Source of the DNA: an uncultured Methanomassiliicoccaceae archaeon
GTDB lineage: Archaea > Thermoplasmatota > Thermoplasmata > Methanomassiliicoccales > Methanomethylophilaceae
NCBI GenBank assembly: GCA_905187815.1
Contig: CAJJJM010000019.1
Location: forward strand, 1-23,836
Length of the DNA: 23,836 bases
Direction of reading: 5' to 3'
This document shows, in pieces, positions 1-7,749 of the stretch. The number at the start of each line of letters is the position of its first letter. Positions within the stretch are counted from its first letter, which is position 1. The notes beneath the pieces are model-generated. The model did no database searches. It had not been told where the DNA came from and saw nothing but the letters and a program-made list of their open reading frames with translations. The translations under genes were made by a program, and so were the position numbers.

Positions 1-23
1 GGCCACCTTCTTCCCGGGTGGCC
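1..23 (-). terminator. Hairpin downstream of the first CbiX gene
   Basis: Bases 1-7 (GGCCACC) pair with 17-23 (GGTGGCC) around a nine-base loop. The hairpin lies about 25 bases past the TAA of the leftward CbiX gene, so it may be its terminator. No T-run is visible and the window edge cuts the context. Confidence 0.35.
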
Positions 24-48
24 AGCTCAACGTTTCATTCTGTCATGC

Positions 49-816
49 TTACCTGATGACCATCTTGTATAGTATATCCGTGACTCCGGGTTCCAGTCCT
101 ATCTCCGTCGAGTATCTGAGGCTGACCGTTCTGCCATTGTGCTCGAAGGTCCTCTCACGGGACCCTCCCTCAAGGCCCAGTTTCTCCGGGATCTCCACCA
201 CCGAGTGATGGCTGGACGAAACGAACAGCGGTATTGCCAGGATATCGTCGAAGCCCTTGTCCAGAATCCTCTGCAGGGCCTGCTCAACGGTCGACTCATT
301 CATCTCGTTGTAGCACGGGAATGCGTCGAATCCCAGCTCGCTCACAATGCCCGCGTTGTACTCCACAGCCCTGGTGTTCACACCATCCTTGGACCCATGT
401 CCTATCAGCATGACCGCAGTCCTGTCCGGCTCGGCCGAGTACTGCCCTAGCACCGATCCGATGACACATCTCATATGTGGGTCCGTACCGAAGGGTGAGG
501 CCACTCTGGCCCTGACGCATTTCCCATCAACCTCCACCGTTCCGCCCCTATTGCCCTCTCCGAGGCCGATCATCCTGGGGACCACCTTCTCGGAGAACAT
601 CCCGGAGGCGAAGAACAGGGGGATGACCACGACCTCCTCCACATCGCCTCTGGATAGGTACGAGAGTGTGTTCCGGACCTCTTCCTCTCCGCAGTTCTTG
701 TAGATGTGTCTGACCCTAGTGCCCAACATACCCTCGAGTCTTCTCGCGTGCATCTCCGCCGCGTCTCCGTTCTTGCCCTCATCCGATCCGTGCGCTATGA
801 TAAGTGCCGTTCTCAT
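49..816 (-). CDS. cbiX: CbiX-like chelatase, two-domain form (paralogue 1)
   Basis: This 255-residue protein is a tandem of two CbiX/SirB chelatase domains. Family members insert Co, Ni or Fe into sirohydrochlorin-type tetrapyrroles in the cytoplasm. Each half starts with the family motif: IIAHGS (His9) and LIGHGSKDG (His140). The second metal-binding histidine is present only in the C-terminal half, in SSSHHSVVEIP (His203/204); the matching N-terminal stretch, ASGMFSEKVVP, has none. The C-terminal half is therefore the likely active site. The gene follows the FecCD-type permeases on the same strand, but a 146-base gap with its own palindromic operator separates them. It ends in TAA. The metal and tetrapyrrole cannot be read from sequence. 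It is too long to be the small Ni-chelatase CfbA of F430 synthesis. Confidence 0.85.
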   Translation of the reverse strand: MRTALIIAHGSDEGKNGDAAEMHARRLEGMLGTRVRHIYKNCGEEEVRNTLSYLSRGDVEEVVVIPLFFASGMFSEKVVPRMIGLGEGNRGGTVEVDGKCVRARVASPFGTDPHMRCVIGSVLGQYSAEPDRTAVMLIGHGSKDGVNTRAVEYNAGIVSELGFDAFPCYNEMNESTVEQALQRILDKGFDDILAIPLFVSSSHHSVVEIPEKLGLEGGSRERTFEHNGRTVSLRYSTEIGLEPGVTDILYKMVIR

Positions 817-876
817 TGTATCTCATCCCGATAGGCGGTTCGTCGAACGGTGTCCGCCGTCTATTTCAGTACTATA

Positions 877-910
877 TTAGGAATCACTAAAATAATTTAA
901 ATTATCCTAA
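877..910 (-). promoter_or_regulatory. Promoter with one strong and one weak palindromic operator
   Basis: TTAGGAATCACTAA (877-890) is an imperfect palindrome of the type found at other metal-locus promoters here. A weaker copy, TTAAATTATCCTAA (897-910), begins 20 bases further upstream of the CbiX start. On the minus strand the strong copy abuts a TATA-like TAATATAG (about 872-879), so a bound repressor would block transcription factor B or TBP. The half-site TTAGG resembles the DtxR/IdeR family half-site. The regulator itself is inferred. Confidence 0.6.
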
Positions 911-962
911 TAATGGTCGGCCCCCATCTGGGGACAGGGACCGGTTTGTTCATCCAGCGGTC

Positions 963-2030
963 TCAGAACCAGACTCTTTTGGCACCCTTGATCAGCAGCA
1001 TGATGAAGATGGGACCGCCGATGATCGCGGTCAGGACGCCCACCGGTATGCCCACTATCACGTTGGCTATGCAGTCGCATCCGATCAGGATAATCGCCCC
1101 GATCGCCGCCGAGCAGGGGATCAGGTACCTTGCGTTGGACCCCACCAGGAGACGTGCCACGTGCGGCGCCACCAGACCCATGAACCCGATGGTTCCGGTG
1201 AACCCCACGATGGTGGCGGTCATCACGGCGACCAGCATCAACGAGAGGGCGCGAACCCTTCTCACGGACACACCCATGCTGGACGCACTCCGGTCGCCAA
1301 CGGTCATCAGGCCGATGTCGCGGGACATCAGCTGGAGCACGACGATGCAGATGACGGTCACCGCGAGCACTATCCCGACGTTGTCCCAAGACGCGGGTCC
1401 CAGGGACCCGACGTTCCATATGTACAACTGCTCCACGTTCTCCGAGTCGGCCATGAGGGTCATCAGCGATGTCATCGACCTGAACACGTACATGATAGCA
1501 ACACCTGCCAGGATCATGGTAGTCGGCGTCATCCGGCTCTGCTTGGAAATCAGGACAATGGCCAATGTCGGAATCATGGCCAGCACGATGGCGTTCAGGG
1601 TGACCGCCAGGCTATGGTCGCCCACTGGTATCAGCGGGAGCCCCAGGATGAACATCAGGGCGGCTCCGAAGGATGCTCCTGATGCGACCCCAGTGGTGTA
1701 CGGCTCAGCCAGTGGGTTGCGGAGCAGCGACTGCATCACGACGCCGGCGACGGCCAGTCCTGCTCCGACGACCACGCCCATGATGGCGCGGGGGACGCCG
1801 TCGTCCCATACGACGGTCTCCGCCACGTGGTTGTCCGTGGACCCTCCGTTCAGATGGGCTTTGAGGACCTCGATGACGATGTCCGGCGTCACGGTGTCCA
1901 TAATCTGTGACAGGAATATCGAGCCGAAGGCCATCACGACCGACACAAGAAGGATGACCACAGAGATCAGAACCTTCCTGCGGTTGTCGCGGTAGTATCC
2001 TGCCTCGAGCTCCGAACAGTCTCCTTTCAT
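963..2030 (-). CDS. FecCD-family ABC permease (second of the importer pair)
   Basis: A 355-residue polytopic membrane protein of the FecCD/BtuC family, the transmembrane half of importers for iron-siderophore, haem or cobalamin. After a charged N-terminus (MKGDCSELEAGYY) come about nine or ten hydrophobic segments. Family motifs include NPLAEPYTTGVASGASFGA and GFIGLVAPH-type residues (here GFMGLVAPHVARLLVG). The ATG at 2030 shares bases with the TGA of the upstream permease (TGATG), indicating translational coupling; longer open frame upstream is antisense-like noise from the neighbouring gene. It is the last gene of the importer operon and ends in TGA. The substrate is unknown. It probably pairs with the upstream permease as a heterodimer. 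Confidence 0.9.
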   Translation of the reverse strand: MKGDCSELEAGYYRDNRRKVLISVVILLVSVVMAFGSIFLSQIMDTVTPDIVIEVLKAHLNGGSTDNHVAETVVWDDGVPRAIMGVVVGAGLAVAGVVMQSLLRNPLAEPYTTGVASGASFGAALMFILGLPLIPVGDHSLAVTLNAIVLAMIPTLAIVLISKQSRMTPTTMILAGVAIMYVFRSMTSLMTLMADSENVEQLYIWNVGSLGPASWDNVGIVLAVTVICIVVLQLMSRDIGLMTVGDRSASSMGVSVRRVRALSLMLVAVMTATIVGFTGTIGFMGLVAPHVARLLVGSNARYLIPCSAAIGAIILIGCDCIANVIVGIPVGVLTAIIGGPIFIMLLIKGAKRVWF

Positions 2031-3142
2031 CAGAACACCTCTCCGTAGCTTTTCTTGCGGCTGAAGATGATGTACAGGAAGATTGGCGAGCCGATCATCG
2101 ACACGATCACTCCCAGGCGCAGCTCGTCGGGGGCGATGGCCGTGCGAGAGATCAGGTCGGCCACGAGGATCAGGAAGGATCCGAATAGCGCGGAAGCAGG
2201 GATCAGGAAGCGGTTGTTCCCTCCGATGACCATGCGTATCACGTGAGGGGCCACCAGGCCGACGAACCCTATGATGCCCACGAAGCTGACCAGTGACGCG
2301 ACGATCACGGAGACGATGATCATGACAATAGCCTTGAACATCCTCACGTCCAGGCCGAGGCTTTTGGCGCTGTCGTCGCCCAACGACAGCAGGTTCAGCT
2401 TGTTGCTGCACATCCAGATGGCGGCGGAGCCCAGCACAGTCACCGAAATCGGGATGTAGCACTGGTCCCAGGACATGATGTCTCCGAGGCTTCCGATTTG
2501 CCAGAGGTATGCCTCCTTCAGGGTGTCCGCGTCAGTGGCCACCATGATGGCGGACTCCAGTCCGCTGAATATGTATGACAGGGCGACACCCACCAGAATC
2601 GATGTGGCCGGACTCATCTTCATCATGCTGGACAGGGCGATCAGGATGAATGCAGGCACCAGGCCGCAGACGAACGCGTTCGTCACCACGCCCATGGAGC
2701 TGGATATGCTGGACAGGGCGAATCCGGTGACCACGGCCATGACGGCGCCGAAGCAGGCACCGTCGGATATGCCGGTGGTGTAGGAATCGGCCAGCGGGTT
2801 GTTCATCACACTCTGCATCGCGACACCGCAGATTGAGAGCCCCACGCCCAGGAACACTCCGAGGCAGACCCGGGGGAGGTAGATGTTCCAGATCATGAAG
2901 TCGTCGTACCACTCGACACTACGGTACTCGTACTCGGTGCCGAGGATGTGGTTGATGATGTAGGAGCAGGTCTCGAAGAACCCGATGTCGCGTCCGTTCA
3001 CCGTCAGCGAGAACGCCGCGAACGTCACGATCAGGACCGTCAGCCCGGACACCAGCAGCACCTTGCGGAGTGTCTGCCTGGAGTAGTCGGTCTCCAGCTG
3101 GGACACCGTTTCCGGATCGACGCCTTTGTTCCGAAACAACAT
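2030..3142 (-). CDS. FecCD-family ABC permease (first of the importer pair)
   Basis: A 370-residue polytopic protein of the FecCD/BtuC family. Motifs include NPLADSYTTGISDGACFGA and FVGLVAPHVIRMVIGG, which match the partner permease segment by segment, so the two probably form a heterodimeric channel. I chose the ATG at 3142 (MLFRNKG) because GGAGGG lies about six bases upstream; an ATG nine codons earlier lies inside the ATPase coding region. The ATPase frame stays open over the first 224 bases of this gene in another register. The stop overlaps the start of the next permease. The likely role is uptake of a metal chelate; the substrate is not determinable. Confidence 0.88.
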   Translation of the reverse strand: MLFRNKGVDPETVSQLETDYSRQTLRKVLLVSGLTVLIVTFAAFSLTVNGRDIGFFETCSYIINHILGTEYEYRSVEWYDDFMIWNIYLPRVCLGVFLGVGLSICGVAMQSVMNNPLADSYTTGISDGACFGAVMAVVTGFALSSISSSMGVVTNAFVCGLVPAFILIALSSMMKMSPATSILVGVALSYIFSGLESAIMVATDADTLKEAYLWQIGSLGDIMSWDQCYIPISVTVLGSAAIWMCSNKLNLLSLGDDSAKSLGLDVRMFKAIVMIIVSVIVASLVSFVGIIGFVGLVAPHVIRMVIGGNNRFLIPASALFGSFLILVADLISRTAIAPDELRLGVIVSMIGSPIFLYIIFSRKKSYGEVF

Positions 3143-3950
3143 ACGATCCCTCCAGGGTGCGGGCGTCATCCATGCTGAAATCCCTGTCGCGGATGACGAC
3201 GTGGGGTCTGTCGTCCTGTTCGAGGATGTCCACTTCCACTCCGTAGACCTTCCTCATGTTCTCCTCTGTGATCACGTCCTTCGGAGTCCCGACGGCGTAA
3301 ATCGTGCCGTCGTGCATCATGATGATGTTGTCGGAGTACTTCGCTGCAATGTTGATGTCGTGGCTGATCATTATCACGACCAGCCCCCTCTCATTGGACT
3401 GCTTCTTCAGAAGGCGGATGACATCCATCTGGTGTCTGATGTCCAGATTGGAGGTCGGTTCGTCCAGGAGGAGAACCTCCGGCTCCTGGGCCAGTCCGCG
3501 GGCCAGCATCACCCTTTGGCGCTGACCGGCGGACAGTTCATTGAAAGGGCGCATGGCCAGGTCCTTGATATCCATCATCTCGAGGGTTCTTTCCACCACG
3601 ACCATGTCTTCATGCATGGTGTTCCATTTCCTGTGGGGGTTGCGTCCCATCAGGACGGTGTCCACCACGCTCAGGGGGAAGCTGTCACTGGATGTGTACG
3701 GGATGTAACCGATCTTCTTGGCCAGGTCCTTGGCCTTGAAGGATGCCACGTCCTCGCCGTCCAGGAGGACCGTTCCCCTGGTAGGGGCCAGGATTCTGTT
3801 GATGCAGTGGATCAGTGTGGTCTTCCCTGCGCCGTTGGGTCCGATGATCGAGATGAGCTGGGGGTTGCAGATTTCCAGATCTATGTCCTTCAGGACGACG
3901 GATTCCCCGTTGTACCCGAAGTCGATCGATCCGAGCTCTAATAGTGTCAT
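2919..3950 (-). CDS. FecE/BtuD-type ABC ATPase with a long overlapping C-terminus
   Basis: The cytoplasmic ATPase of the importer. Walker A is GPNGAGKTT (residues 37-45), the signature is LSAGQ (139-143), Walker B is LLLDEP (160-165) and the switch histidine is His197. The fold normally ends near residue 265, about where the downstream permease begins. Here the frame stays open to a TAG at 2919-2921, adding about 75 Arg/Gly-rich residues that overlap the permease gene in another frame. This tail looks like a GC-rich shadow frame: past the TAG the same frame stays open to 2532. A natural stop near 3140 has probably been lost. The start is ATG at 3950 (MTLLELGS); no strong SD is visible. Confidence 0.85.
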   Translation of the reverse strand: MTLLELGSIDFGYNGESVVLKDIDLEICNPQLISIIGPNGAGKTTLIHCINRILAPTRGTVLLDGEDVASFKAKDLAKKIGYIPYTSSDSFPLSVVDTVLMGRNPHRKWNTMHEDMVVVERTLEMMDIKDLAMRPFNELSAGQRQRVMLARGLAQEPEVLLLDEPTSNLDIRHQMDVIRLLKKQSNERGLVVIMISHDINIAAKYSDNIIMMHDGTIYAVGTPKDVITEENMRKVYGVEVDILEQDDRPHVVIRDRDFSMDDARTLEGSYVVSEQRRRSGNGVPAGDRLLQADTPQGAAGVRADGPDRDVRGVLADGERTRHRVLRDLLLHHQPHPRHRVRVP

Positions 3951-3959
3951 GGGGAATAC

Positions 3960-3979
3960 GGCGGGGGCGGTGCCCCGCC
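3960..3979 (-). terminator. Intercistronic GC-rich hairpin
   Basis: GGCGGGG (3960-3966) pairs with CCCCGCC (3973-3979) around a six-base loop. It lies between the stop of the binding-protein gene (3989) and the ATPase start (3950). Such hairpins often let the binding protein be made in excess over the membrane complex, by partial termination or by protecting the 3' end. No T-run follows. Confidence 0.5.
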
Positions 3980-3988
3980 TGAGTGGTT

Positions 3989-5272
3989 TCAAGCATTCCA
4001 AATGTAGACGCTCTGGGACACGTCGTAGTCGGCTCCGAGGATCTCGGTCACGTACTCCTGGAAGATGGATTGGGACCATCCCTCGTCGAAGCAGTCGCCG
4101 TACATGGTCTCGGCCATGACAGCAAGCCTGACGGGCAGGGGCAGGGACCCGTTGATCAGGTAGTACCCGTCGTTCTGGTACGTGTACGTGTCCTCGAAGT
4201 ATCCGGCGTACTTGGCAATATCATCCTGGCTCATGCCGTCCGGATAGACCAGTGTCCTGAAGTGGAAGATGTAGTCGGCGTTGTATTTCCCGTCCAGCAG
4301 CCAGTTGTCTCCCTCGTTGAACTTCTTGGTGGAATCCTCCCAGTCGGCCAGATTGTCCCCGCCGGCCATCTCGGAGGCGGCGTAGTAGTCGGAGCTGCTA
4401 CCGCTCACGGAGTTGGACATGACGACGCAGAGGACGGTCTTGGTCCCATACTGGTTCCCTTCACTTTCCCGGATGGCGTCGAGGACGCCCTGGCTCCAAG
4501 AGATGTACCTCTCCGCCTCGTCTTCACACCCGAGCAGGATGCCCATGGAGGAGATGGCCATGATCTGGTCGTCGTAGTTCATGAGGTTGAACTCCAGGTA
4601 GGAAATTCCGAGATTCTCGATGGCGCTGACGACCTCGGCCTCGGTGGACATTCCAGACTCCTCGCTGAACACCAGGTCGATCCGGTTCTGAGTGAGGAGG
4701 TTCAGGGACTCGGCGGTGAGCTTGCGGCTGTCCTCGGTGAGGCAGGTGATCCTACCCTCGTCGAGGGCGCTGCCAAGTTTGGAGTCGAGCACATCGCTGA
4801 CATCTCCTGTGTCAAGGGCGACACCCTTCAGGTTGTCCATGTCTCCGAGTCCGAGGATGCTGATGATGGATTTCATGTTGGTTCCGGCGGAGACGGCGAA
4901 GTTGCCGATGGGGTATGGGACGGCCACCGCGTTGTTGGTGGCGTTGACAACATAGACTGTGGTCTGCTCGTTGTTGATGACGGAGTCGACGACGTCCAGG
5001 TCATTCTGGTCGACGACACCGTCCAGGTTGGCGTCGGCGAGGGGATAGTCCTCCAATGTGTATTCTCCGTCGATGATGCTCTCAATCACCGACTTGTCGG
5101 TTTCATCTACGCGGCTGTCCCCGTTGACGTTTCCGTAGAAGGCTCCGGACTGGACCTCTCCGGAAACGGGCGGGGTGCTGTCATCGCCGTTGTTCCGACT
5201 CAGGACAACCGCCGCGGCGGCGATTACGATCACAGCGACAACGAATACTGCTACTATCTGTTTCGTGTTCAT
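3989..5272 (-). CDS. Dockerin-bearing solute-binding protein of the metal importer
   Basis: A 427-residue extracytoplasmic binding protein. Residues 5-24 form an N-terminal membrane anchor followed by a polar linker. Residues about 47-100 hold two dockerin-like calcium-binding repeats (GNVNGDSRVDETD and ADANLDGVVDQND). The rest is a FecB/BtuF-like class III binding domain starting around VYVVNATNNAVAVPYP. The protein captures a metal chelate outside the membrane and passes it to the two FecCD-type permeases. The ATG at 5272 has GGAGGGT upstream. It is the first gene of the importer operon, transcribed leftward from a promoter shared with the divergent exporter. The ligand is unknown: ferric chelate, haem or corrinoid are all possible. 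The fused dockerin pair suggests tethering to a cohesin or Ca2+-dependent packing. Confidence 0.85.
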   Translation of the reverse strand: MNTKQIVAVFVVAVIVIAAAAVVLSRNNGDDSTPPVSGEVQSGAFYGNVNGDSRVDETDKSVIESIIDGEYTLEDYPLADANLDGVVDQNDLDVVDSVINNEQTTVYVVNATNNAVAVPYPIGNFAVSAGTNMKSIISILGLGDMDNLKGVALDTGDVSDVLDSKLGSALDEGRITCLTEDSRKLTAESLNLLTQNRIDLVFSEESGMSTEAEVVSAIENLGISYLEFNLMNYDDQIMAISSMGILLGCEDEAERYISWSQGVLDAIRESEGNQYGTKTVLCVVMSNSVSGSSSDYYAASEMAGGDNLADWEDSTKKFNEGDNWLLDGKYNADYIFHFRTLVYPDGMSQDDIAKYAGYFEDTYTYQNDGYYLINGSLPLPVRLAVMAETMYGDCFDEGWSQSIFQEYVTEILGADYDVSQSVYIWNA

Positions 5273-5315
5273 TCATATACCCTCCAGGGGTACAATCAAA
5301 CATCTGTTGTTCAAG

Positions 5316-5360
5316 TTCAGGAATTCCTAAATACATATATATTTTTAGGGATTACTGAAA
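5316..5360. promoter_or_regulatory. Divergent promoter with a central TATA flanked by two operators
   Basis: A shared AT tract, ATATATATTTTT-like (about 5334-5346), can serve as TATA for both directions. On the importer side lies TCAGGAATTCCTAA (5317-5330), whose core AGGAATTCCT is a perfect palindrome. On the exporter side lies TTAGGGATTACTGA (5345-5358), directly before the ATG at 5361. Each operator sits downstream of the TATA for one direction, a layout suited to repression of both operons by one regulator. The exporter transcript is likely leaderless. Confidence 0.65.
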
Positions 5361-6218
5361 ATGTTTAGTGATACCATAATTCAAACCGAGGGCCTGACCA
5401 AGGTCTTCGGAAAACTGAGGGCCGTGGACGGTCTGAGCTTCGAGGTCCGCAAAGGAGAGATCTACGGGTTCCTGGGACCGAACGGAGCGGGGAAGACCAC
5501 CACTGTCCGCATGCTCACAACCATGGAGATTCCGACGTCCGGAAGGATCCTGGTGGACGGTCATGACACCTGCACGGAGTACATAGAGGCCAGAAGGACT
5601 ATAGGCGTCATCCAGCAGCAGAACAGTCTGGACAAGGACATCTCCGTCAGGGAGAACATCATGCATCACGCGCTGATGCAGAACATGACCCGTCAGGAGG
5701 CGAAGGAGCGCATGATCGAGTTGTGCGACATCATGGAACTCACCGACCGTCTGGACGACTTGGTGGAGCACCTGTCCGGCGGATGGAAGAAGAGGGTCTC
5801 CATCGTCTGCTCGATGGTCCATGACCCGGACATCCTTTTCATGGACGAGCCGACCACCGGTTTGGACACCCAGTCCAGGAACCTGCTGTGGAAGATGATC
5901 CGTGCCCTGAACAAGAAGGGGACAACCATATTCCTGACCACCCACTACATCTTCGAGGCCGAGTCCCTGTGCGACAGGATCGGTATGATAATGAAGGGGA
6001 AGCTGGTGGCCGAGGGGACGCCGGAGGAACTAATCGAGTCGGTCGGACGTTTCGCGATGGTACGTACCGATGAGGATGATGAAACGACGATCTCGTTCTA
6101 CCCCGATCGGCACGCCGCCAAGGCGGCCGCCGACGAGTTCACAGGGGAGCACAACACCGTCGTGAGGAGGACGACGCTGGAGGATGTGTTCCTGGAAATA
6201 ACGGGAGGTCCCCGCTGA
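5361..6218 (+). CDS. DrrA-type ABC exporter ATPase
   Basis: A 285-residue ABC ATPase of the drug-resistance (DrrA/CcmA-like) exporter class. Walker A is GPNGAGKT (39-46), the signature is LSGGW (138-142), Walker B is ILFMDEP (158-164), and the C-terminal helper segment ends in TLEDVFLEITG, typical of this class. The ATG at 5361 sits directly after operator and TATA, so translation is probably leaderless. Its TGA overlaps the ATG of the membrane partner (TGATG). It is divergent from the metal importer and shares its regulatory region, so it could export a metallophore, a toxic metal complex or a spent ligand. That role is inferred from position only. Confidence 0.9.
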   Translation: MFSDTIIQTEGLTKVFGKLRAVDGLSFEVRKGEIYGFLGPNGAGKTTTVRMLTTMEIPTSGRILVDGHDTCTEYIEARRTIGVIQQQNSLDKDISVRENIMHHALMQNMTRQEAKERMIELCDIMELTDRLDDLVEHLSGGWKKRVSIVCSMVHDPDILFMDEPTTGLDTQSRNLLWKMIRALNKKGTTIFLTTHYIFEAESLCDRIGMIMKGKLVAEGTPEELIESVGRFAMVRTDEDDETTISFYPDRHAAKAAADEFTGEHNTVVRRTTLEDVFLEITGGPR

Positions 6219-7219
6219 TGTACAACTTCTTCAGCGAGGTCTATCGCGTATCGTACAGCGATCTGTGCTTCCTGCGCAGACACCTTCCAGAGACCCTGAT
6301 CTCCGCGCTGATGGGCCCCTTGCTGTATCTCATAGCTTTCGCCTACGGTATGAGGGCCGGGGACACCGAGGCCGGGGTGAGCTACATCGCCTACTCCATC
6401 CCGGGTATCGTGGCGATGACCTCCATGACCGCTGGATTCACGTCCTCCGCTCAGAAGATAATGATCCAGAGGCTTTTCCACTCCAGCTTCGACGAGATGA
6501 TTCTCTGCCCCATGCACATGTCATCCATTGTGTTCGGGAAGGCGGTGGTGGGAATAGTCAGGGGCCTGATGGGATGCATGATCCTGCTGGCCCTGGGGTA
6601 TTTCATCGCGCCCGAGCTGATGCTGAGCCCTGGCCTGCTGCTGTGCACCCTGTTCTCATGCGTGACGTTCGCACTGCTGGGAGTGGCCGCGGGCCTGCTG
6701 GCACGTTCCAGCGCCACCCTCAACCTGTTCTCCAGCCTGGTCATCATGCCCATGACGTTCATGTGCGGGACTCTGTTCTCGGTGAACGCCCTGCCCGATG
6801 CCGTGGGGTACGTGATATGGGCCCTTCCGCTGACGCACTCGTCGGAGATGGTTCGTGCGGTGGCTCTCGGTTGGGATATCCCGTGGCTGTCCGTGGCTGT
6901 GATGCTGGCGTACCTGGTGGCGTTCTTTCTGCTGGACTGGTACATCATCAAGAAGAAGCTCTATCGATGGGCCTCGGCCCTCTCCTCTCACGAGAGCAGT
7001 CCGATGGCCATGCGGGCGGCCAGCTCCGCTGCATGGCGAGAGGTCCCCATCGGCCCTGTCACAGCGAACTCCATGTTCTCAGGCACTGGGACCAGCTTCG
7101 ATGCGAGTCTCATCTGCACTGCGACAATCCTCTCCGCACCCTGGGAGACCAGATCCCCCACTGCGGAGGGCATGTCCTTCGACGCCGGCCCCGTTACGCT
7201 CCTGACACGATACCCGTGA
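6218..7219 (+). CDS. ABC-2 type exporter permease with C-terminal antisense extension
   Basis: The membrane half of the exporter. Residues 1-251 hold an ABC-2 permease with about six hydrophobic segments and end in a basic helix (IIKKKLYRW), where such proteins normally finish. The frame then stays open for about 82 more residues to a TGA at 7219. From residue 257 on it is antisense to the convergent CbiX gene, giving a 232-base tail-to-tail overlap. The extension is not hydrophobic and resembles no domain I know, so the natural stop may have been lost. The start is translationally coupled to the ATPase gene. Confidence 0.82.
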   Translation: MYNFFSEVYRVSYSDLCFLRRHLPETLISALMGPLLYLIAFAYGMRAGDTEAGVSYIAYSIPGIVAMTSMTAGFTSSAQKIMIQRLFHSSFDEMILCPMHMSSIVFGKAVVGIVRGLMGCMILLALGYFIAPELMLSPGLLLCTLFSCVTFALLGVAAGLLARSSATLNLFSSLVIMPMTFMCGTLFSVNALPDAVGYVIWALPLTHSSEMVRAVALGWDIPWLSVAVMLAYLVAFFLLDWYIIKKKLYRWASALSSHESSPMAMRAASSAAWREVPIGPVTANSMFSGTGTSFDASLICTATILSAPWETRSPTAEGMSFDAGPVTLLTRYP

Positions 7220-7671
7220 GCGCGCAGGGCATCCTCCCCAGGGAGCCCGTCGGCCGATCCATGGCCAAGGAGCACCACACCCGTACCCTCCGCCGGGAAC
7301 CCAGTGCTCCTCACGGTCGAGATCACAGCGTCTCCTATCCCAGGTTCCCGTCCTACAGGTCCGGAGACTGCGATTGACACGTCCCTGCCATGGACCTCCA
7401 CGGTCCCGGAGGTCTCCCCGGGGCGGAGCCCCAGGTTCCTGGGGATCGAGCTCACGTACTTCCCCTCGGATAGGAAGAGGGGGACCACGGCCACTCTGTC
7501 CGCCCCCGATTCCACGAGGGACCCCATCGCTTCCCGCAGCTTCGGCTCGCCGAACCTCTTGAAGCCGGCAACCGTGCGTAAACCAGTCAGCGATTCCACC
7601 TGCGAGGCGACGTCAAGCACGCCCCTATTCCCATCCTTCGTCCCGTGGGCCACAATCAGGATTCCGTCCAT
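6988..7671 (-). CDS. cbiX: CbiX-like protein, two-domain form lacking a key histidine (paralogue 2)
   Basis: A 227-residue two-domain CbiX relative. Both halves keep the first metal-site histidine motif: VAHGTKDG (His9) and LLGHGSADG (His137). The second histidine is missing from both: domain 1 has LSEGKYVSSIP and domain 2 has LASKLVPVPENM. Compared with the 255-residue paralogue at 49-816, the C-terminal half is shorter. It may be an inactive chelatase used for metal or tetrapyrrole binding, or have altered chemistry. The ATG at 7671 is eight bases from an operator and about 25 from a TATA-like TATTATTTT, so it is probably leaderless. Its 3' end overlaps the convergent exporter permease frame. 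Confidence 0.8.
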   Translation of the reverse strand: MDGILIVAHGTKDGNRGVLDVASQVESLTGLRTVAGFKRFGEPKLREAMGSLVESGADRVAVVPLFLSEGKYVSSIPRNLGLRPGETSGTVEVHGRDVSIAVSGPVGREPGIGDAVISTVRSTGFPAEGTGVVLLGHGSADGLPGEDALRAHGYRVRSVTGPASKDMPSAVGDLVSQGAERIVAVQMRLASKLVPVPENMEFAVTGPMGTSRHAAELAARMAIGLLS

Positions 7672-7678
7672 GGATGTT

Positions 7679-7703
7679 TAAGGCATTTCTAAAATAATAC
7701 GGT
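7679..7703 (-). promoter_or_regulatory. Promoter and operator of CbiX paralogue 2
   Basis: TAAGGCATTTCTAA (7679-7692) matches the palindrome seen at the other metal-locus promoters. On the minus strand a TATA-like GTATTATTTT (about 7694-7703) lies upstream and the ATG follows at 7671. The operator sits between TATA and start, as on the exporter side of the 5.3 kb region. Confidence 0.6.
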
Positions 7704-7724
7704 GTCCCTTGGAAATGGGGAAGA

Positions 7725-7744
7725 CGGAGGGGCAGGCCCCTCCG
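7725..7744. terminator. Perfect GC-rich hairpin
   Basis: CGGAGGGGC (7725-7733) pairs perfectly with GCCCCTCCG (7736-7744) with only AG between. It follows the 3' end of the leftward gene remnant at 7750, so it probably terminated that gene. Confidence 0.5.
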
Positions 7745-7749
7745 GATTC

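Noticed and set aside
907..1995. Long open frames antisense to the permease genes
   Set aside because: They are GC-rich shadow frames of a clear FecCD-type gene and show no domain or start signal.
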